A stretch of DNA of 64,000 nucleotides from Sphingobacteriales bacterium 44-15. Its GTDB lineage: Bacteria; Bacteroidota; Bacteroidia; Chitinophagales; Chitinophagaceae. Position 1 is the first letter of the stretch; every line of letters starts with the position of its first letter. Shown one piece after another: positions 17,203-24,763 of the stretch. Both the position numbers and the translations under genes were made by a program. Where the stretch lies: positions 186,001 to 250,000 of the forward strand of contig MKWG01000003.1 in assembly GCA_001899685.1 (NCBI GenBank). The letters run 5' to 3'. A model generated the notes under the pieces. That model saw nothing but the letters and a program-made list of their open reading frames with translations. It made no database searches and was not told where the DNA came from.

Positions 17203-17314
17203 GGTAATATTATTTATACTACAAGTGTCCTCAATAATGCTGCCATTATGATTGCAGGTATGCGTCCTTATTATACTGTGGAAGAAATGACACGCTGCTG
17301 CTGTTTATCAGCCC

Positions 17315-17743
17315 CTATTTCAACAATTTGCTAAAACGCTGGAGGTCGCTTATCTCCGAAGCATTGAGCGTTTCGTTGTTATCATATTTTGTTTTTAAGA
17401 ACAAGACCATTTTATGTTGGGGATATTTCGACAGGATATCATCTATCATTTTGCCGATAGCCTCATCTTTTTTATACAGCGGAGCAGGAGGAGGTGGTGC
17501 AGATTTGAATTTTGTAGGTTTCTTTTTGATAATGGCCTCCAGCGTTGTGAGCTTGTGTTCCGGGATGGATCCGATCTTTGAGGCTTTATGGTATAATCCT
17601 TCCAGTTGTTTCTTGCTCAAACCGCCGCGCTCTTCATACTGGAGGGACAGGCTTTTTACAAATGCAGCATCGGGCCGCGCCTGCAGCACAGCTTTAAGTA
17701 TATCGCTGATGATATCAACATCTATTTTTTTTCTTTGTAGCAT
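17315..17743 (-). CDS. Uncharacterised protein with an internal duplication
   Basis: A 142-residue hydrophilic protein that I do not recognise. Two similar alpha-helical units are visible: residues ~11-55 (ISDILKAVLQARPDAAFVK, then YEERGGLSKKQLEGL) and ~99-141 (IDDILSKYPQHKMVLFLKT, then YDNNETLNASEISDL). They are joined by a basic, proline-rich linker (KKKPTKFKSAPPPPAPLYKK). There is no signal peptide, so it is cytoplasmic. It begins 1 nt after the stop of the PBP4 gene and must be co-transcribed with it; whether it has a cell-wall role is unknown. Confidence 0.7.
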   Translation of the reverse strand: MLQRKKIDVDIISDILKAVLQARPDAAFVKSLSLQYEERGGLSKKQLEGLYHKASKIGSIPEHKLTTLEAIIKKKPTKFKSAPPPPAPLYKKDEAIGKMIDDILSKYPQHKMVLFLKTKYDNNETLNASEISDLQRFSKLLK

Positions 17744-17744
17744 T

Positions 17745-19097
17745 TCAGTTTAACGTTCTTACTTTTTTAAGGAATGCTTCTACTTTTCTCCTGATCGTCC
17801 ATGCCGGCTGGCGATCGTTATTGACGAGCACGGAGAAGATCATTAGCCTGCCCGTTTTGCCATACAGGTAGCCGCTGATACAGATCACTCCTGATAAAGA
17901 TCCTGTTTTAGCGTAAATATATGCACTGTCTTTACGATAATAATTTGCCAGTGTACCTGTACCGCCGGTAGCAAAAATATTTTTGAGCCTTTCCATCCCG
18001 AACTCATTTTTCATTTTCTGCAATATCCATACAAAATCCCGGGGGGTAAACAAGTTATAACGGCTCAGCCCGCTGCCATCGGCCCAGCGTGGTTTTTGAG
18101 GAAGATCTTTTAAGTCGTTGTGCAGCATATTATCTATCATCCTGCTGTCCGATATTACTCCCAGCTTTACATTGGATGCCATTAACAAAGTCTGCTCCGC
18201 AAAAAAATTATCGCTGCGATGCATCATCGGGCGGAAAAGAGAATCTGCCGGCTGCGAACGTACTATCCGTTTAGGCGGAACGCGGGTGGAGGTAAGCTCA
18301 ACCGGTTTTCCTAAAGAATCCTTCAGGAGACCCAGCGCGGATACAAAGCCATTGGTAATGAAAGGGACATCAATAGCCGCATAGGGCTCTTTACCCTGGG
18401 TAATAAAGAATCTGTTTTCGGTGAAAGCCCGCTCCGCAGAAAATTTTGTTGCTCCTGTATCTTCGCTGAAGCTCACTTTCCAACTGATGTCGGGCTCAGA
18501 ATAAATGAAGGATTCTTTATGAGCGAGGGCGCTTATGCTACTGGAGTCTCTTACCTGTATCCACCTGATCACATTGCCATATACCGGGAGGGGACTGCGT
18601 TCCGCCATATAGCCGCTGCTGTAGTCATTCCACATCCACCCGTCGCCCCAGGCGTCTGACTGCCAGTTATAATCCATTATCGCAACGGGCTTTGATTGTT
18701 GTTTTAAGAAATCAAATACAGGCTGCCTCGAAAAATCAGGATGAAGAAAAGAAGGATCGCCGGTGGCGGCAACATATACAGTATCTGCTGTTTCATTATA
18801 CCCCAATCCCGGCAGGCTGTCGCCAAGGTATTTTAAGCCGGCATAAAGGGTTACGATCTTGGTATTGCTGGCGGGAACAAAATACTTGTCGCCCTGGTAG
18901 TCATAGAGAGATCTGTTGGCGCCCGCATCAAAAATAGCGATGCCGGTATGTCCATTTGCCAGGACGCTATCATTGAAGAGCTCCTTTTGCGCCATTTGCT
19001 GCATACGGTGCGATATGGAACAGGAAGAAAAAATACAGGTCACTGCGGTGATCCACAGCAAATGCAAACATCTCCGGATATTCCATATATACATCAA
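17745..19097 (-). CDS. dacB: D-alanyl-D-alanine carboxypeptidase/endopeptidase, PBP4 type (family S13)
   Basis: A 450-residue protein with a lipoprotein-like N-terminus (TCIFSSCS, Cys26). The three penicillin-binding active-site motifs are present: SNTK (Ser77-Lys80), SDN in HRSDNFFAEQ, and KTG in YAKTGSLSGV. Enzymes of this family remove the terminal D-Ala from stem peptides or cut cross-links in the periplasm. The large insert between the first two motifs is as expected for S13. It leads a two-gene operon with the unknown duplicated protein 1 nt downstream. Confidence 0.92.
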   Translation of the reverse strand: MMYIWNIRRCLHLLWITAVTCIFSSCSISHRMQQMAQKELFNDSVLANGHTGIAIFDAGANRSLYDYQGDKYFVPASNTKIVTLYAGLKYLGDSLPGLGYNETADTVYVAATGDPSFLHPDFSRQPVFDFLKQQSKPVAIMDYNWQSDAWGDGWMWNDYSSGYMAERSPLPVYGNVIRWIQVRDSSSISALAHKESFIYSEPDISWKVSFSEDTGATKFSAERAFTENRFFITQGKEPYAAIDVPFITNGFVSALGLLKDSLGKPVELTSTRVPPKRIVRSQPADSLFRPMMHRSDNFFAEQTLLMASNVKLGVISDSRMIDNMLHNDLKDLPQKPRWADGSGLSRYNLFTPRDFVWILQKMKNEFGMERLKNIFATGGTGTLANYYRKDSAYIYAKTGSLSGVICISGYLYGKTGRLMIFSVLVNNDRQPAWTIRRKVEAFLKKVRTLN

Positions 19098-19197
19098 CAG
19101 GAAAGATTTAAAATAATATTGCTAACAGCAAAATGAATTTTGGGGAAAGACAGGATAAGTGATTGAAAATACCACTGTGGCAAACAGCTCCGGCGAC

Positions 19198-20331
19198 TTA
19201 ACTACGCTCCTGCGCCCTTAGCCAGCGCTCCGGGATCTCATTACTGCTCGCCTGGATATAGTCCTGGTAAGAGCAGGCGATATAGGATTTGTCGGGAAGC
19301 TGCATCCACCAGCGTCCTGTTTTTTTACTTTGAAGAAAGACCGTGTCTATTTCCGCAAAAGCAGTATTGAACTCAAAAAATGATTCGCGCTCTGCCAGCA
19401 ATGCTTCATGCCGTCCCTGCCACATACCGTCAATAAAATACCAGAGCATCTGCGCTATTTGTTTGGCAGTAAGCTGCTGGGTATCATTTTCAACACTATA
19501 CCCATAGATGCCCAGGCTGTTCATATTGGGGCTCATGCCTGCATAGCGGGTAAGCGAGCAGGCTTCTTCCCCGTTGAGCCCGTTGGGCGAAAGAAAATTA
19601 GACGGGGCGGCTGTATACTGCAATGCGCTGATGTCAAAGCTGAGCATCTGGCTGTTGCGCAGTACAGGCTCCATTTCATCAATATGCTCTTTTACATTGC
19701 CCAGCCTGTAGCAATCGAACCTCAGCTTGTCGAGGGTTTCGAGCATGCCGGGGTGCACAAGATAACTTTGGAAAGCAATATGATTGTAGTGCCGTATAAA
19801 ATTCGGTTCACCCGTCAGCATTTCCATGAGGAAGTTCTTACTTTTCAGCGGGCTGTCGGTCTTAAGATCAATAAGCCCGTCTATCGTAGTGGCTTCTATG
19901 ATCCTGTTGAGCGACTTATAGGCATCATATTGTGCAAGCGTCAGATCATGGCTGCCCCCTAAAATGATCACCGTTTTACCTATATTGATCAATTCCCCAA
20001 CCACCGTTCTCAATGCTGCGTAAGAATCAGCCAGTGTGGCGCCGCATTTAATATTGCCGATATCGGCGATCTGTATGTCTTTATGCCAATAGTATAATTC
20101 GTAAAACTGGCTGCGGATAACATCAGGCGCAAGTGAATATACGCTATTCCCGTCCCCTCTTTGTTCGCCACATCCCACAAGCACAATATCCGCACTGTCC
20201 AGATCGGGGATTTCGCCCTCGTTCGCAAGTATTGTCCTCCCGATCTGGCCTTCGGGATAACCTTCATCGTGAGATAACTGAAACCTGTCAACAGGATCCA
20301 GAAAATCCGTGAGGCTCGAGACATCACTCAT
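19198..20331 (-). CDS. Arginase/formimidoylglutamase-fold protein with altered metal site
   Basis: A 377-residue ureohydrolase-fold protein. The core strands are recognisable: VIILGGSHDLTLAQYDAY (family GGDHS), TTIDGLIDL (family DAHxD) and MLSFDISAL (family SxDxDxxDP), with NGLNGEEACSL carrying the late Glu. Against the six Mn ligands of arginase, His128, Asp151, Asp155 and Asp233 are kept, but the central His of DAHxD is Leu153 and the second Asp of SxDxD is Ser235. A mononuclear or non-catalytic role is therefore possible. Bacteroidota relatives are often annotated formimidoylglutamase (histidine breakdown), but no hut genes are nearby. Confidence 0.82.
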   Translation of the reverse strand: MSDVSSLTDFLDPVDRFQLSHDEGYPEGQIGRTILANEGEIPDLDSADIVLVGCGEQRGDGNSVYSLAPDVIRSQFYELYYWHKDIQIADIGNIKCGATLADSYAALRTVVGELINIGKTVIILGGSHDLTLAQYDAYKSLNRIIEATTIDGLIDLKTDSPLKSKNFLMEMLTGEPNFIRHYNHIAFQSYLVHPGMLETLDKLRFDCYRLGNVKEHIDEMEPVLRNSQMLSFDISALQYTAAPSNFLSPNGLNGEEACSLTRYAGMSPNMNSLGIYGYSVENDTQQLTAKQIAQMLWYFIDGMWQGRHEALLAERESFFEFNTAFAEIDTVFLQSKKTGRWWMQLPDKSYIACSYQDYIQASSNEIPERWLRAQERS

Positions 20332-20589
20332 AGAAATGAATTTTTACAAACCTACTGGTTATCCGGCAAAAATCGCCTCGGAAAGTACTAACATGATGTG
20401 AAAAACGGTGACCGCAGGAAGCTTTTCACGTATTTTTCCCTGTATTTTTCAAGAATTATGGTGCTAAATCCAATATCTGCCGGAATGTTAATATAAGTAA
20501 ACCATTAAAAAATCAAAGGGGTGAATTCCAAATCAAAGGATCAGGATATTGCCGTTTTACTTATCTTGCAACCCTTATAGCAATAAATT

Positions 20590-20838
20590 ATGAGTGAAAA
20601 GAAAGCAACCGGTATACTGTTCAACAAGCAGAACTATATGTGGATGGCAATTGGGGGAGTAGTAATGGTGATAGCGCTTTTACTGATGTCGGGAGGTAAA
20701 AGCCCTGATCCGAAAGTGTTTAATTATAGCGAGGTATACAGTACAAGACGTATAACAGTAGCACCGGTCTTACTGGTGGCCGGTTTGCTGATCGAGATCT
20801 ACGCTATCATGCGCAGACCCAAAAGCGCGGAAAAATAA
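20590..20838 (+). CDS. DUF3098 small membrane protein
   Basis: An 82-residue protein with two membrane spans (MWMAIGGVVMVIALLLMS and VAPVLLVAGLLIEIYAIM) and the NKQNYMWMAIG and FNYSEVYSTRRITVAPVL segments typical of DUF3098. The family is found in Bacteroidota, commonly just before uppP as here, and has no known function. The linkage suggests an envelope or cell-division-related role. A hairpin at 20863-20887 separates it from uppP. Confidence 0.85.
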   Translation: MSEKKATGILFNKQNYMWMAIGGVVMVIALLLMSGGKSPDPKVFNYSEVYSTRRITVAPVLLVAGLLIEIYAIMRRPKSAEK

Positions 20839-20862
20839 TCATCCTGATTTTTTGAATAGGTG

Positions 20863-20887
20863 AAATGCGATGGACTCCATCGCATTT
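20863..20887. other. Perfect hairpin between DUF3098 gene and uppP
   Basis: AAATGCGATGG-ACT-CCATCGCATTT is an 11-bp stem with a 3-nt loop, 25 bp after the DUF3098 stop and 44 bp before the uppP ATG. The following bases (CTTATAA) are a poor T-tract, so it may be an RNA stabiliser or attenuator, or a weak terminator. Confidence 0.6.
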
Positions 20888-20931
20888 CTTATAAAAGACA
20901 CTTTAAACATTATTTCAAACGTTATTTCCGC

Positions 20932-21756
20932 ATGAGTATCATACAAGCTATTATCATTGCCATTATCGAAGGCATTACGGAGTTTCTTCCTGTTTCCTCT
21001 ACAGGGCACATGATCATCGCCAGTTCGCTGATGGGGATATCCGAAAGCGATTTCACCAAAATATTCGAGATCGCGATCCAACTGGGCGCGATCCTCTCTG
21101 TGATCGTACTGTACTGGCGTAAGTTCTTCGATTTTGGTAAATGGCAATTTTACCTGAAGCTGGTTATAGCTGTTATCCCGGCGCTGGTATTAGGCAAGCT
21201 TCTTTCCGACAAAATTGACGAGCTGCTCGAAAGCCCCCTCACGGTGGCCATAACACTCCTGCTGGGAGGCATAGTGCTCCTGTTCATTGACAGGCTGTTC
21301 CGGAAGCCTGTTGTTACCGAAGACAAAGATATCAGCTATGGCAAGGCGTTCATGATCGGCATCTGGCAATGTATAGCTATGATACCAGGTGTGAGCCGTA
21401 GTGCGTCGAGCATTATCGGCGGCATGCAGCAAAAGCTCACCAGGACGCTTGCTGCCGAGTTTTCCTTTTTTCTTGCAGTGCCTACCATGTTCGCAGCTAC
21501 CGCCTACAAGCTTTTCTTGAAAAAATATCCTTCCGTTTCCGGGGAGATAAGAGGTTATGAGATCGTATTTGGTTCTGCCGCCAATACCCGGGCATTCGTT
21601 ATAGGCAATATCGTTGCCTTTGTAGTAGCCATTCTCGCCATTAAATTTTTTATCGGCTACCTGCAGCGGCATGGCTTCAGATTGTTTGGCATTTACCGTA
21701 TTATTGCAGGTATAATACTGCTTCTGCTGATATATACAGGGTATCTGCAGCAGTAG
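20932..21756 (+). CDS. uppP: Undecaprenyl-diphosphate phosphatase
   Basis: A 274-residue integral membrane enzyme that recycles the C55 lipid carrier for peptidoglycan and O-antigen synthesis and confers bacitracin resistance. The start ATG 20932 gives the standard N-terminus MSIIQAIIIAIIEGITEFLP followed by VSSTGHMII. The second signature, PGVSRSASSIIGGM, is intact, as is the internal inverted repeat typical of BacA/UppP. The 24-residue upstream extension of the frame runs into the hairpin and is unlikely. The UMF1 transporter starts 15 bp downstream, so the two are probably co-transcribed. Confidence 0.96.
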   Translation: MSIIQAIIIAIIEGITEFLPVSSTGHMIIASSLMGISESDFTKIFEIAIQLGAILSVIVLYWRKFFDFGKWQFYLKLVIAVIPALVLGKLLSDKIDELLESPLTVAITLLLGGIVLLFIDRLFRKPVVTEDKDISYGKAFMIGIWQCIAMIPGVSRSASSIIGGMQQKLTRTLAAEFSFFLAVPTMFAATAYKLFLKKYPSVSGEIRGYEIVFGSAANTRAFVIGNIVAFVVAILAIKFFIGYLQRHGFRLFGIYRIIAGIILLLLIYTGYLQQ

Positions 21757-21771
21757 GCAACCCTATTACAC

Positions 21772-23103
21772 ATGCAGACAGCTTCTAAAAAAGTGATCAA
21801 TGGTTGGGCCATGTATGACTGGGCCAACAGTGTATATAATCTTGTTATCACCACCACTATTTTCCCCGCGTATTATGTTGGCATTACAAAAAACGATACC
21901 GGCAACGGGGAACATATTGTAAGCTTCTTTGGGAGGAAATTCATTAATACCTCGTTGCTGGACTACGCACTGGCAATAGTTTTTTTACTTGTTGCATTGT
22001 CATCTCCCATATTGTCTTCCATTGCAGACTATCGTCGCAACAAGAAGGTATATCTCCGTATATTTTGCATTATCGGCTCGGCTTCCTGCTGCGGGCTGCT
22101 GTTTTTTACTCCCGGGCGCATAGAGCTGGGTGTAATATTATTTGCGCTGGCAGCTATAGGATATTGGGGAAGCCTGGTATTTTACAATTCTTATCTTCCT
22201 GATATTGCCGCCCCGGAAGACCAGGATCGTGTAAGCGCCAAGGGATATGTATTGGGGTATATCGGGAGCGTGCTGCTGCAGATCATCTGCTTCGTGATCA
22301 TTGTAAAACCGGAGTGGTTTGGGCTTGCCGGAGCCGACAGCACTTTCCCTGTCCGTTTGTCCTTTTTGCTTGCCGGGTTGTGGTGGTTTGGCTTTGCCCA
22401 GCTTACTTTAAGAGTTTTACCACTGCCCAGCCTTAAAGAAAGGCAGGAGAAAAAGAATGTGCTTGCCAACGGATTCAAAGAGCTGTCTCTTGTATTCACA
22501 CAATTGAAGCACATGCCCGTGTTGCGCAGGTACCTGCTGTCTTTCTTCCTGTACAGCATGGGTGTGCAGACAGTAATGCTGGTGGCAGCAGGCTTTAGCA
22601 AAAAAGAGATCTTCCCTAACCCCGAAGATGAACCGAAGCTTTTATTTACGCTGATACTCATCCAGCTTGTTGCCATTATCGGCGCCATTGCCATGAGCCG
22701 CCTGTCAAAACGTATCGGAAACCTGAGGGTGCTGATGATGGCGGTAGTGATATGGGTTGCTGTATGTGTGTGGGCATACTACGTGCAAACGCAGGTGCAA
22801 TTCTATATACTTGCCTGTTGTGTAGGATTGATAATGGGCGGGATCCAATCCATGAGCAGGAGCACCTATTCAAAATTTTTACCCGAGACCAGGGACACCA
22901 CCTCTTTCTTCAGCTTTTATGACGTTACCGAAAAAATCGCTCTCGTGATCGGGCTGCTGTCTTTTGGTTTTCTGGAAGATATTACCGGCAGCATACGCAA
23001 TTCCGTGCTGGTGCTGATCGTGTTTTTTGTGCTGGGGCTGCTTGCCCTCCTGTATACGATGAGGGCAGTAAAGCAACATTCCGGCACATTATCCAATACC
23101 TGA
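21772..23103 (+). CDS. UMF1/Atg22-type MFS transporter
   Basis: A 443-residue protein with about 12 membrane spans. The N-terminus KKVINGWAMYDWANSVYNLV is diagnostic of the UMF1 (unknown major facilitator 1) family, as are FYNSYLPDIA and the late GGIQSMSRSTYSKFLP with FFSFYDVTEK. The eukaryotic relative Atg22 exports amino acids from vacuoles; the bacterial substrates are not established. Its position 15 bp behind uppP suggests one transcript. After it comes 356 bp of gene-free DNA with family C repeats. Confidence 0.92.
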   Translation: MQTASKKVINGWAMYDWANSVYNLVITTTIFPAYYVGITKNDTGNGEHIVSFFGRKFINTSLLDYALAIVFLLVALSSPILSSIADYRRNKKVYLRIFCIIGSASCCGLLFFTPGRIELGVILFALAAIGYWGSLVFYNSYLPDIAAPEDQDRVSAKGYVLGYIGSVLLQIICFVIIVKPEWFGLAGADSTFPVRLSFLLAGLWWFGFAQLTLRVLPLPSLKERQEKKNVLANGFKELSLVFTQLKHMPVLRRYLLSFFLYSMGVQTVMLVAAGFSKKEIFPNPEDEPKLLFTLILIQLVAIIGAIAMSRLSKRIGNLRVLMMAVVIWVAVCVWAYYVQTQVQFYILACCVGLIMGGIQSMSRSTYSKFLPETRDTTSFFSFYDVTEKIALVIGLLSFGFLEDITGSIRNSVLVLIVFFVLGLLALLYTMRAVKQHSGTLSNT

Positions 23104-23459
23104 TGTCCTGTTAGCTATACCACTGTGCCCGTTATTGACGAAGTTCGTTACTTAGGGGCAGCTGAATAACTGGAGATGCCTCATGGATTTGTGAGAAAGG
23201 AGTGCATTGCCACTAATGCACGAATATTTAGTCGGGATTTGTAAAAAATCTTAAGAGGATTATGTGTTTTTGGGGTGTATAGGATTTGATCTGACAGCAT
23301 CATTGCTGCAAGACTTTGGTAAGAATTATTTGAAAAAGCCTGCAGCTATGAGACACAAAATACAATAACACTAATTTGAATACACGGATACGCCTGCGGC
23401 GTATCCGTGTATTCGTGGCATAGAAAAAATATGTGAGATCGTTAAACAGCAAGCCCGAC
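23104..23459. other. 356-bp intergenic region with repeats
   Basis: No gene seen. It holds a partial family C segment (GTGCATTGCCACTAATGCAC, about 23203) and the perfect palindrome at 23378-23414. The genes on both sides converge here. Confidence 0.5.
23378..23414. repeat. Perfect 17-bp-arm palindrome (family C, copy 3)
   Basis: GAATACACGGATACGCC (23378-23394) and GGCGTATCCGTGTATTC (23398-23414) are exact reverse complements around TGC, followed by GTGGCA as in the other family C sites. It lies between convergent genes and could stop transcription from either side. Confidence 0.85.
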
Positions 23460-24560
23460 TTATACTTTTACAAATATTTTTTTTCGGTAAAGGATATACA
23501 GCACAATCCACTGTAATGCAAGCGAGCCGAGCGCATTGCAGGCGGGATGCCATTTATCGGCAAGATGCCCATAAAACCCGCTAAACAATAATTTTGAACT
23601 ATAATCAAAGTCTACAAAGCGCACCATCAGGTAGATCACCAGCGCGTTCATGCCGATCACCTTAAAGAAAAAAGCCCATTTTTTAATCCCCTGTACATCT
23701 ATCACCCAATAAAAAGTAGCGAGAAATGCAAATGCCATACCTGCCGTGAGTAAAATAAACGAGCTTGACCACAAATGTTTATTGATGGGGAAAAAAGTTC
23801 CCCACAGCAAGCCCAGCGCAATGCCGGCTGTGCTCATGCCATACAATTGCAGCAGCTTCTTTTGATCTGTATTCCTGGATTGCAATACATTACCTGCCAC
23901 CGCTCCCAATATAGTAAGGCACATGGCAGGAAATTGCGTAAGCAAAGCATTTTCATCATAAGTCTTTTGAAGCAATCGCCCCGGCATGAATGTCCGGTCG
24001 AACCAGCCTACGAGGTTCCCTTCAAAAGACAGATCACCGGCGCCGTAACCCGGCACGGGGATCAAAAACAGTGCAGCGCAATAGGCTATTAAAATCCCGC
24101 TCACCCAGAAGAACAGTGATCGTACAGGAAAGTTGAGATACAAAAAGGTAGTTACCAATGTGGCAATACCTATGCGACCCAGCACCGTACCATAACGGAT
24201 ATGCGCAGGGTCAAAAATATTAAGAGGTATATTCTTATCAATGATGCCCAGTATGATCAAAATGATGGTCCGGCGCAGTGCTTTTTTATAAAGTGCTTTT
24301 TTGGATAAGCCCTTTTCCAGTCCCGACCGCAGGGAATAGGACAATGCAATACCGGCTGTAAATAAAAAGAGCGGAAAAATAAAATCATAGAAAGTAAAGC
24401 CGTTCCATGCAGGGTGCTTCAACTGGTGCGCTACCGCATCTATCCAGGCGATACCGGTTACGCCGTCAAGCCGCTCAATAAAAGCGCCCCCCCCGGATAT
24501 AAGGATCATATCAAAACCCCTGAGGGCATCTACAGAAAGTAATCTTTTAGGGTTGTTCAT
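23460..24560 (-). CDS. DUF5009 / NagX-like membrane acyltransferase
   Basis: A 366-residue protein with about ten membrane helices. The N-terminus RLLSVDALRGFDMILISGGG and the WNGFTFYDFIFPLFLFTAGI segment are typical of the group related to heparan-alpha-glucosaminide N-acetyltransferase and bacterial NagX, a predicted GlcNAc-pathway membrane protein. The conserved Asp/Arg of DALRG and the HPAWNGF His are kept. It may move acyl or acetyl groups across the inner membrane onto amino sugars, which would fit the GH20 enzymes elsewhere in the window, but this is inferred. Monocistronic. Confidence 0.85.
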   Translation of the reverse strand: MNNPKRLLSVDALRGFDMILISGGGAFIERLDGVTGIAWIDAVAHQLKHPAWNGFTFYDFIFPLFLFTAGIALSYSLRSGLEKGLSKKALYKKALRRTIILIILGIIDKNIPLNIFDPAHIRYGTVLGRIGIATLVTTFLYLNFPVRSLFFWVSGILIAYCAALFLIPVPGYGAGDLSFEGNLVGWFDRTFMPGRLLQKTYDENALLTQFPAMCLTILGAVAGNVLQSRNTDQKKLLQLYGMSTAGIALGLLWGTFFPINKHLWSSSFILLTAGMAFAFLATFYWVIDVQGIKKWAFFFKVIGMNALVIYLMVRFVDFDYSSKLLFSGFYGHLADKWHPACNALGSLALQWIVLYILYRKKIFVKV

Positions 24561-24763
24561 GCAGGGAGTGATTTTAAGCTGAAGTTATAAAAAACTTACC
24601 GCTTTGCTTTTATCTCTCCTGTTTTCTTTCTACCTTATGCCCGGATTGAATATTTCACCCATATTACTTTCCCGGTATAACGAATAACCATACCCTGTAT
24701 CCATACCCCATATTATCCAACATCTTTCTCTTTGTTTTATTTACTCAATTAATATTTTCCTGT

